From contig NZ_JAALFH010000066.1 of the NCBI RefSeq assembly GCF_011058255.1, forward strand, positions 180,296-244,295: a stretch of DNA of 64,000 nucleotides. Direction: 5' to 3'. Below are positions 37,099-45,086 of this stretch, piece by piece. Numbering within the stretch: position 1 is the stretch's first letter; the number at the start of each line of letters is the position of its first letter. A program made the translations under genes and the position numbers. This DNA comes from Thioalkalivibrio sp. XN8 (lineage in GTDB: Bacteria; Pseudomonadota; Gammaproteobacteria; Steroidobacterales; XN24). The notes below the pieces were generated by a model. The model did no database searches. It was given only the letters and a program-made list of their open reading frames with translations, and was not told the origin of the DNA.

Positions 37099-38372
37099 GC
37101 CAACGAGGGGCGGCGATTGCGCGGCTTGGCGAGCAGCATCTGCACCGTGCCGATGTTGCGCTCCAGGAAGCCGCCCTCGCAGTAGCAGAGGTAGTACTCC
37201 CACAGCCGGATGAAGCTGTCGGGGTAGCCCTGCTCGCGGACCTGGCCGAGGTTGGCGAGGAAGCGCTCGCGCCAGCGCCGCAGCGTAGTGGCGTAGTGCA
37301 GGCCGATGTCCTGCAGGTGGAGCAGCTGCAGGTCCGTGGTGCGGGCCATGCTGTCGCTCATCGCGGCGACCGACGGCAGGAAGCCCCCCGGGAACACGAA
37401 GCGCTGGATGAAGTCGACCGACTTCAGCGCCCGCTGGTAGAGCTGGTCACGGATGGTAATGGCCTGCAGCAGCATCAGCCCGTCCGGCTTCAGGCGCCGG
37501 GCGCAGGTTTCGAAATAGGTGTCGAGGTACTGGTGCCCTACGGCCTCGATCATCTCGATGGAGACCAGCTTGTCGTACTGCCCGTCCAGATCGCGGTAGT
37601 CGCTGAGCAGCAGCGTGACGCGGTCCTCCAGCCCCGCGGCGCGAATTCGTTCCGCCGCGAGCGCGTGCTGTTCCCGGGAAATCGTCGTGGTGGTCACGCG
37701 GCACCCATAGTTCCGCGCCGCGTGGACGGCGAGGGCGCCCCAGCCCGTGCCGATCTCCAGCAGGTGATCCGACGGCTTGAGATCGAGCTTGCGGCAGGCG
37801 GCATCCATCTTGGCGATCGAGGCCTGCTCGAGCGTGGCGTCGTCGTGCTCGAAAATGCCGCAGGAGTAGTTCATGGTCGGGTCGAGGAACAGCCGGAACA
37901 GGTCGTTGCCCAGGTCGTAGTGGGCGGCGATGTTGCGGCGGCTGCCTTCCCGGCTGTTGCGGTTGAGCCAGTGCGCTATGCGCCGCCCGAGGGCGGTCAA
38001 GTGCATGGCGCCGCCGTTCAGTGAGTCGAGCACCTCCCGGTTGGCCAGCAGGATGCGCACCAGGGCGGTGAGGTCGTCGCACTTCCACAGGCCGTGGATG
38101 TACGACTCGCCCGCGCTGGTGATGCCGCCGAAGGCGGCGTCGGCCCAGAACTGGGGATGCAGCACCTCGATCCGGGCCTGCAACACGCCGGGGCCGGCGG
38201 GCTCGCCGAAACGGCGCGTGCCGTCCGCGTCGTGCACCTCGATGCCGCCGCTGCGGATGCGCGCCATCCGCTCGAGCAGCAGCCGCTTGGCCAGCCGCTG
38301 CATGCGGCCGGGCTCGACGCGGCCGTCGTCCAGGGAAGGGGCCAGTTGTGCCGGGATGGTGTCTTCGCTCAT
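37092..38372 (-). CDS. cfa: Cyclopropane-fatty-acyl-phospholipid synthase family methyltransferase
   Basis: 426 residues. It contains NIAAHYDLGNDLFRLFLDP, MNYSCG (167-172), the SAM motif LEIGTGWG (about 205-212), SIEMIEAVGHQYLDTYF, and the C-terminal WEYYLCYCEGGFLERNIGTVQ. These are characteristic of enzymes that methylate unsaturated phospholipid acyl chains. In Rhodobacter-type clusters with DUF1365 and an FAD amine oxidase the homologue methylates rather than cyclopropanates, on the way to furan or other modified fatty acids. That specialised role here is inference. Last gene of a seven-gene minus-strand operon. Confidence 0.92.
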   Translation of the reverse strand: MSEDTIPAQLAPSLDDGRVEPGRMQRLAKRLLLERMARIRSGGIEVHDADGTRRFGEPAGPGVLQARIEVLHPQFWADAAFGGITSAGESYIHGLWKCDDLTALVRILLANREVLDSLNGGAMHLTALGRRIAHWLNRNSREGSRRNIAAHYDLGNDLFRLFLDPTMNYSCGIFEHDDATLEQASIAKMDAACRKLDLKPSDHLLEIGTGWGALAVHAARNYGCRVTTTTISREQHALAAERIRAAGLEDRVTLLLSDYRDLDGQYDKLVSIEMIEAVGHQYLDTYFETCARRLKPDGLMLLQAITIRDQLYQRALKSVDFIQRFVFPGGFLPSVAAMSDSMARTTDLQLLHLQDIGLHYATTLRRWRERFLANLGQVREQGYPDSFIRLWEYYLCYCEGGFLERNIGTVQMLLAKPRNRRPSLAY

Positions 38373-39154
38373 GACTTCTCCAGTCCCGTCTCGCGCTTGG
38401 ACGGGTGCGAATGGAACACGGCGCCTTTGAGCTTCAGCTTCAGCGCCTGCCAGTAGATCAAAACTACGACCTGCAGCGTCACCAGGGGGAATCGGGCCAG
38501 CGCCCGCGCCAGGGCCGGGCCGGTGATCTCGCGGCGCTCGAGGCTGAGCGTCGCGTCGAACGCATGGCCGCGCGCTTCCTCGTTGCGCAGGTGCACGAGC
38601 AGCCGCTGCCCGGGGGCCGTGAACCGCCAGCGGTAACGCGTCTCCATGGGCAGGAACGGCGACACGTGGAACGCTTTGTCCAGCTCGAACTCGCTGCTCG
38701 GCCCGCGCACGCGGGCCTCGTCGCGCGGCAGCACGTAGCAATGCTGCTCGCCCCACGGCGTGTTGTTCACCTCGCACACGATGGTCTCCACTTCGCGCCC
38801 CGTTTCCTCATAAACATAGTAAAAACTGACGGGGTTGAAACAGTGGCCGAAATAGCGCAGGTGGGTCAGCAGCCGGATCGGGCCGCCCGGGCGCCGCCCG
38901 GTGCGCTCCTCGACCAGCGTCCGCACGGCCTCGTCGAGCGGCACCTGCGGATCGCCCAGATGGTCGGCGCGGCGCAGCCAGGCCGGGGCGCGGCGACGCG
39001 TGCTCCACAGCCAGCGGCCGCGGAAGACGCGATCGAGTTCGCCCAGGTCCAGCCAGACCATGAACAGCCGGTAGGTGAAGGCGTTCGACACCGGGTCGGC
39101 GCCGCCGCCGTGGCGCCGGTGGCTAACTCGCCCGAAGTAAAGGCAGCTGTGCAT
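38369..39154 (-). CDS. DUF1365 protein
   Basis: 261 residues. It starts HSCLYFGRVSHRR and contains RLLTHLRYFGHCFNPVSFYY, EVNNTPWGEQHCYVL and FHVSPFLPM, all diagnostic of DUF1365. The family's chemistry is not established, but it is nearly always coupled to an FAD amine-oxidase-like protein and a CFA-type methyltransferase, as here. Its start lies inside the end of the oxidase gene (32-base overlap) and its stop overlaps the methyltransferase start (ATGA). Confidence 0.93.
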   Translation of the reverse strand: MHSCLYFGRVSHRRHGGGADPVSNAFTYRLFMVWLDLGELDRVFRGRWLWSTRRRAPAWLRRADHLGDPQVPLDEAVRTLVEERTGRRPGGPIRLLTHLRYFGHCFNPVSFYYVYEETGREVETIVCEVNNTPWGEQHCYVLPRDEARVRGPSSEFELDKAFHVSPFLPMETRYRWRFTAPGQRLLVHLRNEEARGHAFDATLSLERREITGPALARALARFPLVTLQVVVLIYWQALKLKLKGAVFHSHPSKRETGLEKS

Positions 39155-40400
39155 GCATGCTCCAGGATTGCACGGCCGCGGCAGCGACCAGCCCGCTCTT
39201 TACCCCGTCCTCGTGGAAGCCGTAGCTCCACCACGCGCCGCAATAGAAGCTGCGGTTCACGCCCATCAGCTCGCTGCGCCGCTGCTGCGCCGCCACGCCT
39301 TCGGGCGTGTAGACCGGGTGCTGGTAATCGATCTCGCGGATCACCTGCGCCGGATCGATGTCCATGGTCGGGTTGAGGGTGACCAGGAACTGGGTCCGGG
39401 CCGGCAGGCTCTGCAGGATGTTCATGTGGTAGGTCACGGAGACCGCCGCCGTCGGCTGCGCCGGCACGTGGTAGTTCCACGCCGCCCAGGCTCGCTGGCG
39501 GCGGGGCAGCACGCGGGTATCGGTGTGCAGCACGGCCCGGTTCGGCTGGTAGGGGATGGCCCCGAGCACCTCGCGCTCGGCGGCCGTCGGCTGCTCGAGC
39601 AGCGCCAGCGCCTGGTCGCTGTGGCAGGCGAAGACCACCGCGTCGAAGCGCTCGCGGTGGCCGCCGTCCAGCACCAGGTCGACCCCGGCCTCGTCGCGCA
39701 GCACCCGCCGCACCGGGGTGCGGAGACGGATGGCGTCGGCAAAGGGAGCCGTCAGCGGCCCGACATAGCTGCGGCTGCCGCCCTTGATGACGTGCCACTG
39801 CGGCCGGTCTTGCACCGACAGCAGGCCGTGGTTGTTGAAGAAGTCAACGAAGTACCGCGCCGGGAAGCGCAGCATGGTGCGGGGATCGGTGGACCAGATC
39901 GCGGCGCCCATGGGCACGATGTAGTGGTCGATGAAGCGCCGCGAATAGCCTTCCCGCTCGAGATAGGCGCCGAGCCCCAGCGTGTCGTCGTCACCCTCGA
40001 GGAGCTGCCGCGATTCGCGATTGAAGCGCAGGATGTCGCGGATCATGCCCCAGAAGCGCGGGCTGGCGAGGTTGGCGCGCTGCGCGAACAACTGGTCCAG
40101 CGAGCTGCCGCAGTACTCGATGCCGGTGCGCGCGCAACGCATGCTGAAGCCCATCTGGCTCGGCTGCGACGCCACCCCGAGTTCCTTCATCAGGGCGATG
40201 AAATTCGGATAGGTCCAGTCGTTGAAGACGATGAAGCCGGTATCGACCGCCCACTGGCGGCCTTCCGCCTCGACGTCGATGGTGTTGGTGTGCCCGCCGA
40301 TATAGTCGTTGGCCTCGAACACCGTGACCTCGTGTTCCAGGCAAAGTTTGCGGGCCGCGGTGAGCCCGGCAATGCCGCTGCCGATGATCGCTATTCTCAC
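39123..40400 (-). CDS. FAD-dependent amine-oxidase-like protein
   Basis: 425 residues. The N-terminal dinucleotide fold GSGIAGLTAARKL carries GxGxxG at residues 7-12, followed by VFEANDYIGGHTNTIDVE and the second flavin motif DTGFIVFNDWTYPNF. VVFACHSDQALALL is the flavin-oxidase C-terminal FAD motif. This subgroup (with DUF1365 and CFA) is thought to act on acyl chains or isoprenoid-like lipids rather than amines. It is 21 bases after the SnoaL-like gene. The terminal residues share DNA with DUF1365. Confidence 0.93.
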   Translation of the reverse strand: MRIAIIGSGIAGLTAARKLCLEHEVTVFEANDYIGGHTNTIDVEAEGRQWAVDTGFIVFNDWTYPNFIALMKELGVASQPSQMGFSMRCARTGIEYCGSSLDQLFAQRANLASPRFWGMIRDILRFNRESRQLLEGDDDTLGLGAYLEREGYSRRFIDHYIVPMGAAIWSTDPRTMLRFPARYFVDFFNNHGLLSVQDRPQWHVIKGGSRSYVGPLTAPFADAIRLRTPVRRVLRDEAGVDLVLDGGHRERFDAVVFACHSDQALALLEQPTAAEREVLGAIPYQPNRAVLHTDTRVLPRRQRAWAAWNYHVPAQPTAAVSVTYHMNILQSLPARTQFLVTLNPTMDIDPAQVIREIDYQHPVYTPEGVAAQQRRSELMGVNRSFYCGAWWSYGFHEDGVKSGLVAAAAVQSWSMHAQLPLLRAS

Positions 40401-40421
40401 GTCAAGTACTTCCTGGCTGCT

Positions 40422-40871
40422 TCAGACACGCCGGCGGATGGCGCGAACCACGCCGCCGAGCAGGGGCAGGCGCTCGTAGAGCAGGGCGCCGGCATCGAAA
40501 TAGTCGCGGTGGTAGCGCACCTTCGCGTCGAAGCGCAGGTGCGTGGCGCCCGGCAGCGCGAGCGGCTCGGCCGGGCTGAGCCGCGGATGCTGCAGGTGCA
40601 TGGTCCAGGTCAGCATCGCCTCGCCGTCGCCCGCCAGGATGCGCTCGAAATCGAAGCGCACGGCCGTCACGTTGGCGTACATGCGTGCGAAGTACTCGTG
40701 CAGCGCGGGCAGGCCCTCGACGTGATGCAGGGGGTCGGTGAAGGCCACGTCCTCCGCATACACCTCGTCCAACAGGTGCAGGTGATCGCGGTCCAGCGCC
40801 TGGTAGACCTGCAGGAAGCGCTCGAGCAGCCCGCCCGCGGCCCCGCCGGCGTTGATCGGCGGCCGGTTCAC
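40422..40871 (-). CDS. SnoaL/NTF2-like protein
   Basis: 149 residues, GTG start overlapping the MerR stop (GTGA). It forms a single NTF2-like alpha+beta cone: LLERFLQVYQALDRDHLHLL, DVAFTDPLHHVEGLPALHEYF and ARMYANVTAVRFDFERILAG. Families of this fold bind hydrophobic ligands or act as isomerases. The protein is commonly found in this lipid/photostress cluster, but no activity is proven. Confidence 0.87.
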   Translation of the reverse strand: MNRPPINAGGAAGGLLERFLQVYQALDRDHLHLLDEVYAEDVAFTDPLHHVEGLPALHEYFARMYANVTAVRFDFERILAGDGEAMLTWTMHLQHPRLSPAEPLALPGATHLRFDAKVRYHRDYFDAGALLYERLPLLGGVVRAIRRRV

Positions 40872-41680
40872 GCCGCCGCGTCCCGCTCGAGCGTCGCCAT
40901 GAGGGTGGCGCGCGCCGCGGCCGGTTCGTCACCGAGGGCCGTGCTGTGCCGGCTGCCGGCGCGGGAGAACAGGGGCCCGCCGGCCGCGTCCGCCAGCGCC
41001 TCGGCCAGCTCCGCCTCGTGGGTCAGGGACGCCATGGAGCCGGCTCGCGCCAGGGCCTCGTGCCCCTCGTCCGCGTTGCCGACCTGCACGACGATCGATG
41101 GCAGGCCCAGGGGCGCTACGGTGGCCGCCAGCGCAAGCAGCCAGACGGCGGGGCCGGGCTGGGGCGGCAGCAGGACCAGCAGCTGCGGCCGCGCCGCGGC
41201 GGCGTGTCCCGGCGCACCCAGGGCCAGGCGCGCGTCGAGCACGCGTTGCAGGCAGCGGGCCAGCAGCGGCGGCAACGCCGCGCCGTGCACGGCGAGCAGG
41301 TCGAGCACCTCCCGCGACAGGCCGGGGCGCTCCACGTCGGCGGCGTCGAGGGCCGCGTGCATGCCCCCGTGGTCCAGCGCTTCGAGCCGCTGCAGGAGCA
41401 GGTCGCGCCAGTGGGCGGCGCGGTCCGCCGGCGCGTCGGTCGCGCCGTTGAGCTGGCGCGCGGCCTGGCTGATGGGGACACCGGCAGCGACCAGGCTGGC
41501 CGCAGCCCGCAGGCGTTCCAGGTCGAGCCGGCTGTAGAGCCGGTGGCTGCCCGGCGTGCGGGCCGGCTGCACCAGCCCGTAGCGGCGTTCCCAGGCGCGG
41601 ATGGTGACGGGGTTGATGCCGGTCAGCTCGGCCACCACCCGGATGGGGTACAGGCCGGCCTCCGGCGCGTCAGCCGGCAT
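40868..41680 (-). CDS. MerR family regulator with degenerate cobalamin-domain-like C-terminus
   Basis: 270 residues. The N-terminal winged HTH (YPIRVVAELTGINPVTIRAWERRYGLVQPARTP, broken by the turn at residue 25) is of the LitR/CarH type. The C-terminal 200 residues resemble the helical plus Rossmann domains of B12-binding light sensors, but I do not see the DxHxxG ligand motif, and the strand-turn PQLLVLLPPQPGPAVWLLAL lacks the His of the usual HELG segment. B12 binding is therefore doubtful. It overlaps the DUF3833 gene by 11 bases and probably regulates its own operon. Confidence 0.85.
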   Translation of the reverse strand: MPADAPEAGLYPIRVVAELTGINPVTIRAWERRYGLVQPARTPGSHRLYSRLDLERLRAAASLVAAGVPISQAARQLNGATDAPADRAAHWRDLLLQRLEALDHGGMHAALDAADVERPGLSREVLDLLAVHGAALPPLLARCLQRVLDARLALGAPGHAAAARPQLLVLLPPQPGPAVWLLALAATVAPLGLPSIVVQVGNADEGHEALARAGSMASLTHEAELAEALADAAGGPLFSRAGSRHSTALGDEPAAARATLMATLERDAAA

Positions 41681-42233
41681 CGGGGGCCTCCACTTGCTGG
41701 AAGAAGATCGTGACCTCGCCGACCCGCAGGCCGAACTTGCGGATCTCGGACCGGTTCACGAGCACGTCGTCCTGGATGAGCCACATCCAGTCATCGAGAA
41801 AGACGTCGATGGTGCCGTCGTTCCAGGGCAGAGCGAGGGTGTAGCGCCAGTGGAGCGCATTGCCCCGCGCTTCGCCCGTGGCCTCGCCGACCACGTCGCC
41901 GGCGGTGCCGACGTAGTTGTTCGCGTCCAGCCGGCGAAAGGTCCACACGCGGCGCTCGGTGCTGCCGTCGCTCCAGCTGAAGTCCTCCTCCAGCACGCCG
42001 GTGTCGCCGTCCCAGCGGCCGACCATGTCGACGCGGAAGCTGCGGGTCATTGCGCCGGAGCGGTCCTGCACGATGCCCCACGCCACCAGCGGCCCGTCGA
42101 AGTACTCGCGCAGGTCGAGGGCGGGCTCGCGCCCTTCGTAGTCCCTGATCTGCGCCGCACAGCCGCCCAGCAGGGTCAACAGGCCCAGCAGTGCCGCCAG
42201 CCGCAGGGCCGGCCCGTGGCGCCGGGGCCTCAT
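41670..42233 (-). CDS. DUF3833 lipoprotein
   Basis: 187 residues from the ATG at 42233. Lipobox LLGGC places the lipidated residue at Cys25. The mature part has YEGREPALDLREYFDGPLVAWG, FRVDMVGRWDG and LPWNDGTIDVFLDDWMWLIQ, matching the DUF3833 beta-barrel-like family, often next to chalcone-isomerase-like genes. Possibly a periplasmic or outer-membrane lipid-binding protein. The ATG overlaps the upstream stop (ATGA). Confidence 0.9.
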   Translation of the reverse strand: MRPRRHGPALRLAALLGLLTLLGGCAAQIRDYEGREPALDLREYFDGPLVAWGIVQDRSGAMTRSFRVDMVGRWDGDTGVLEEDFSWSDGSTERRVWTFRRLDANNYVGTAGDVVGEATGEARGNALHWRYTLALPWNDGTIDVFLDDWMWLIQDDVLVNRSEIRKFGLRVGEVTIFFQQVEAPDAG

Positions 42234-42775
42234 CGGCGTCCTCCCAGCAGGGCGGCGCGCAGCGCGGTGTCGCGCGTCTCGGGGTGCAGCCAGATGCCGA
42301 GGAAAGCCGGACCGAACTCGGGATCGTCGACCACGCCGAGCAGGCCGTCGTTGCCATAGAACAACGTCGGGCCGCCGGGCTCGTAGCGGGCGATGATGCG
42401 GTCGCCCGGCGCCACGTCCGGCCAGATCTCGGCCACGGCGTCGAGCCACTGCTGCCGGCGCTCCGCACCGGGCAGGACCAGCTCGTCCTCCAGCCGGCGC
42501 CATTCCTTGGCGGTGCTCTCCACCAGCCGCTGGCTGGAGATCTTGCGGCGATAGGTAAGCTCCAGCGCCATCGGCTCGGCGCTGTCGAGTCCCTGGAAGT
42601 CAGGGTGGCCGCTCAGCAGGCGGGCATCGTAGACGCTGAGCCCGAACCAGGTCAGCTCGCCGCTGCCGACCTCGACCAGCGCCTCGAACGGCCCGGCCGG
42701 CATGGCATCGGCCCTGGCCGGGGCGACGGCCAGCGCGGCGGCAAGGAGCAGGGTGGCGGACAGGGTCCGGAGCAT
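42230..42775 (-). CDS. Chalcone-isomerase-like periplasmic protein
   Basis: 181 residues with a signal peptide (LSATLLLAAALAVAPARA). The mature part has VGSGELTWFGLSVYDARLLSG, LELTYRRKISSQRLVEST and a C-terminal FLGIWLHPETRDTALRAALLG, the chalcone-isomerase-like fold of bacteria. Relatives of this fold bind fatty acids, and no flavonoid pathway is present. It is the first gene of the operon running through DUF3833, MerR, SnoaL-like, FAD oxidase, DUF1365 and the methyltransferase. Its promoter must lie in the 105 bases before it. Confidence 0.87.
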   Translation of the reverse strand: MLRTLSATLLLAAALAVAPARADAMPAGPFEALVEVGSGELTWFGLSVYDARLLSGHPDFQGLDSAEPMALELTYRRKISSQRLVESTAKEWRRLEDELVLPGAERRQQWLDAVAEIWPDVAPGDRIIARYEPGGPTLFYGNDGLLGVVDDPEFGPAFLGIWLHPETRDTALRAALLGGRR

Positions 42776-42851
42776 GGTGCGAATCTCCCGTGTTGGTACA
42801 GCGGGGGATTCGCCGCAGGGCGAGCGGCCGGATTCAATTTCGTCGAACTAG

Positions 42852-42873
42852 CCTGTCCAGGGGGCTGGACAGG
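42852..42873. repeat. Perfect 9-bp inverted repeat between bigR and the chalcone-isomerase operon
   Basis: CCTGTCCAG (42852-42860) and CTGGACAGG (42865-42873) flank GGGG. It lies just past the bigR stop and upstream of the next operon on the same strand. No T run follows, so it could be a weak terminator, an operator or both. Confidence 0.5.
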
Positions 42874-42880
42874 GGGGATC

Positions 42881-43249
42881 TCAGGTGCTCGAGGGACCGC
42901 AGAAGATGTCGTGCAGGGTCTCGATCACGCGGCCCGCCGGCCCGTCGGCCAGGCGGTAGTAGATCGCCTGGGCCGAGCGGCGCGTGTGCACCAGGCCGTC
43001 CCGCCGGAGCACGCCGAGGTGCTGCGACAGCGCCGACTGCGACAGCGGCACGCGCTCGTTGATCTGTCCCACGGTGAGCTCGCCGTGGGCCAGGCTGCAG
43101 AGCACCATCAGCCGGGAGCTGTTGGACAATGCTTTCAGGAGCCGCGCGGCATCGTCCGCGTGAGCGCGCATTTCTTCCGCGTCCACGGCCAGGCGCGGCG
43201 TGCATTGGGCGGGGTTGGCGGCTTCAGGTTTCGCGCTCATAAGCCTCAT
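42881..43249 (-). CDS. bigR: ArsR family persulfide-sensing repressor (BigR/SqrR type)
   Basis: 122 residues. Winged HTH: RLLKALSNSSRLMVLCSLA, LTVGQINERVPLSQSALSQHL, LVHTRRSAQAIYYRL. Cys51 and Cys117 are 66 residues apart, the same spacing as the two sensing cysteines of SqrR (41 and 107). These form a tetrasulfide bridge with reactive sulfane sulfur and release DNA. An extra Cys16 lies in the N-terminal tail. It is divergent from a persulfide dioxygenase, the classical BigR target. An alternative ATG at 43240 would shorten it by three residues. Confidence 0.88.
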   Translation of the reverse strand: MRLMSAKPEAANPAQCTPRLAVDAEEMRAHADDAARLLKALSNSSRLMVLCSLAHGELTVGQINERVPLSQSALSQHLGVLRRDGLVHTRRSAQAIYYRLADGPAGRVIETLHDIFCGPSST

Positions 43250-43279
43250 ATCCTACGATGACGGGGCGGGAAAGAGAAG

Positions 43280-43308
43280 TTCACTAAATTAGCGGCATCT
43301 GAAATAAT
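43280..43308 (+). promoter_or_regulatory. Predicted sigma-70 promoter of the persulfide dioxygenase
   Basis: TTCACT (43280-43285), a 17-base spacer and AATAAT (43303-43308). It is the AT-rich island between bigR and the dioxygenase gene, so a BigR operator is expected to overlap it. Confidence 0.55.
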
Positions 43309-43338
43309 GGCGGGGACGAGCGCAGTTGGTGGCATCGC

Positions 43339-44205
43339 ATGACGACAGGACCTGAAGTCAGGGGACTCTTTGATTCCCCCACGTCGACCTTCTCCTACCT
43401 CGCCTGGGACCCGGCGACGCGCACGGCGGCGATCATCGATCCCGTGCTCGATTACGACGGCGCCGCCGGGCGCACCGACACTGCCGGCGCGGCGGCGCTG
43501 CTGGCCATGATCGAGCGCGAGGGCCTGCAGCTGCGCTGGATCCTCGAGACGCATGCCCACGCCGATCACCTGTCGGCGGCCGCTTTCCTGCGCGAGCGCA
43601 CCGGGGTGCCGGTCGGCATCGGCCGCGGGATCACGGCGGTGCAGGCGAACTTCCGCGACATCTACAATCTCGGCGCGGATTTCCCGGTCGACGGCCGGCA
43701 ATTCGACCGGTTGTTCGCCGACGGCGAGCGCTTCCCGCTGGGCGAGCTCGAGGTCGAGGTCATGGCTACGCCGGGCCACACCGACGACAGTGTCACCTAT
43801 CGTATCGGCGACGCCGCCTTTGTCGGCGACACCCTGTTCGCGCCGGATTACGGCAGCGCCCGCTGCGATTTTCCCGGCGGGGACGCAGCGCGCCTGTTCG
43901 CCTCGGTGCAGCGCCTGTACCAGCTGCCGCCGGAGACGCGGCTGTTCCTCTGCCACGACTATCCGCCGGCGGGCCGCGAGCCCCGCTGCGAGTGGAGCGT
44001 GGCGGAACAGCGCGCCGGCAACGTGCACATCAACGCCGGGACCCGCGAGGCCGATTTCGTGGCCATGCGGAACGAGCGTGACGCCGGGCTGAAGATGCCC
44101 GCCCTGATCATCCCCTCGGTGCAGGTGAACATTCGCGCCGGTCGCCTGCCGGAACCGGAGGACAACGGGCGGCGCTACCTGCGGGTGCCGCTCGACACCC
44201 TGTAG
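43339..44205 (+). CDS. blh: MBL-fold persulfide dioxygenase (Blh/ETHE1-like)
   Basis: 288 residues. THAHADH at 71-77 provides metal ligands of the metallo-beta-lactamase fold. TPGHTDDS, FVGDTLFAPDYGSARCDFPGGD and LCHDYPPAGREPR complete the iron site and match the beta-lactamase-like hydrolases encoded with BigR. Family enzymes oxidise glutathione persulfide to sulfite in sulfide detoxification. It is divergently paired with the BigR-like sensor. Confidence 0.92.
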   Translation: MTTGPEVRGLFDSPTSTFSYLAWDPATRTAAIIDPVLDYDGAAGRTDTAGAAALLAMIEREGLQLRWILETHAHADHLSAAAFLRERTGVPVGIGRGITAVQANFRDIYNLGADFPVDGRQFDRLFADGERFPLGELEVEVMATPGHTDDSVTYRIGDAAFVGDTLFAPDYGSARCDFPGGDAARLFASVQRLYQLPPETRLFLCHDYPPAGREPRCEWSVAEQRAGNVHINAGTREADFVAMRNERDAGLKMPALIIPSVQVNIRAGRLPEPEDNGRRYLRVPLDTL

Positions 44206-44252
44206 CCCCGCAGCCGCGGGCGCGGGGCCGGTTACATCGCGGGGAGCCGACT

Positions 44253-44717
44253 TCATTTCGCCGGCTGGCGCCCGTCCCGCGGGGACGGCGCTCCGGTGGG
44301 CGGCGTCGGCAGCCGTACCAGGTAGATGGTCACGGCCAGCGCCAGCAGGAACATCGCGACCTGCGCCCAGGCCAGCGGCACGAAGAACACGATCGTGACG
44401 CCGAAGGACAGCCACATGAGCAGCAGGGTGGTGGCCTTGGCAGGCCGGGTCATGCCGCGTCCCTCCTCGAAGTTGCGCACGTAGCTGCCCAGCCAGCGGT
44501 GATTGAGCAGCCAATTGTGGAAGTGTTCCGAGCTGCGTGCGAAGCAGTAGGCGGCAAGGAGCAGGAACGGGGTGGTCGGCAGCCCCGGCAGCAGGATCCC
44601 GATCACGCCGAGTCCGACGCAGAGCATGCCCGCGGCGATCAGCATCCAGCGGGCAGCGTGATCCAGGTAGGTCTCCGGGTTGCGGAGCCGGTGCCTTGGT
44701 ACCGGGCGGGAGCTCAT
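44253..44717 (-). CDS. DUF454 (YbaN-like) inner-membrane protein
   Basis: 154 residues from the ATG at 44717. MLCVGLGVIGILLPGLPTTPFLLLAAYCFARSS is the DUF454 signature, here with two membrane helices close together. HNWLLNHRWLGSYVRNFEEGRGM follows, then two further hydrophobic helices. Function unknown. It is the last gene of a minus-strand group that starts at cysK, with 16 bases after the preceding membrane gene. Confidence 0.9.
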   Translation of the reverse strand: MSSRPVPRHRLRNPETYLDHAARWMLIAAGMLCVGLGVIGILLPGLPTTPFLLLAAYCFARSSEHFHNWLLNHRWLGSYVRNFEEGRGMTRPAKATTLLLMWLSFGVTIVFFVPLAWAQVAMFLLALAVTIYLVRLPTPPTGAPSPRDGRQPAK

Positions 44718-44733
44718 GGTGCGGGCGCCGGCC

Positions 44734-45081
44734 TCAGCCGGCCGCGGATGGCTGAGGCCGATAGAAGCGCCGCAGCCGTTCGCTGCGGAACACCAGCGCC
44801 GCAACCAGGGTGAAGGCGGCCACCGCGCCGAGGATCAGCGCCATCCGCGCCCAGGGCGCCCCCGCGGCCGCGCGCTGCGCCCCGATCTCCCAGGCCCTAA
44901 TGACCCAGTACCCGGCGCCGCCGAGCAGCCCCAGCTGGACGAGCTGCGCCGCCCAGCGCCGCGGCACGGCCAGCACGGCCGCCAGCAGCAGGACGGCGAT
45001 GAGCATGGCCTCGCTGCCGGCGCGAAAAAAGCTGGCCCCGAGCAGGAGCAGCGCCAGGACGGGGAACACCAGTCGCCACAT
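44734..45081 (-). CDS. Unknown small multi-helix membrane protein
   Basis: 115 residues, start ATG at 45081 (MWRLVFPVLALLLLG). About four hydrophobic helices with few polar residues: about 4-19, 24-38, 43-58 and 79-96. The tail FRSERLRRFYRPQPSAAG is basic. No family recognised. It begins 5 bases after the inhibitor gene's stop and is followed closely by DUF454, so all are probably co-transcribed. Confidence 0.6.
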   Translation of the reverse strand: MWRLVFPVLALLLLGASFFRAGSEAMLIAVLLLAAVLAVPRRWAAQLVQLGLLGGAGYWVIRAWEIGAQRAAAGAPWARMALILGAVAAFTLVAALVFRSERLRRFYRPQPSAAG

Positions 45082-45086
45082 GGTCG

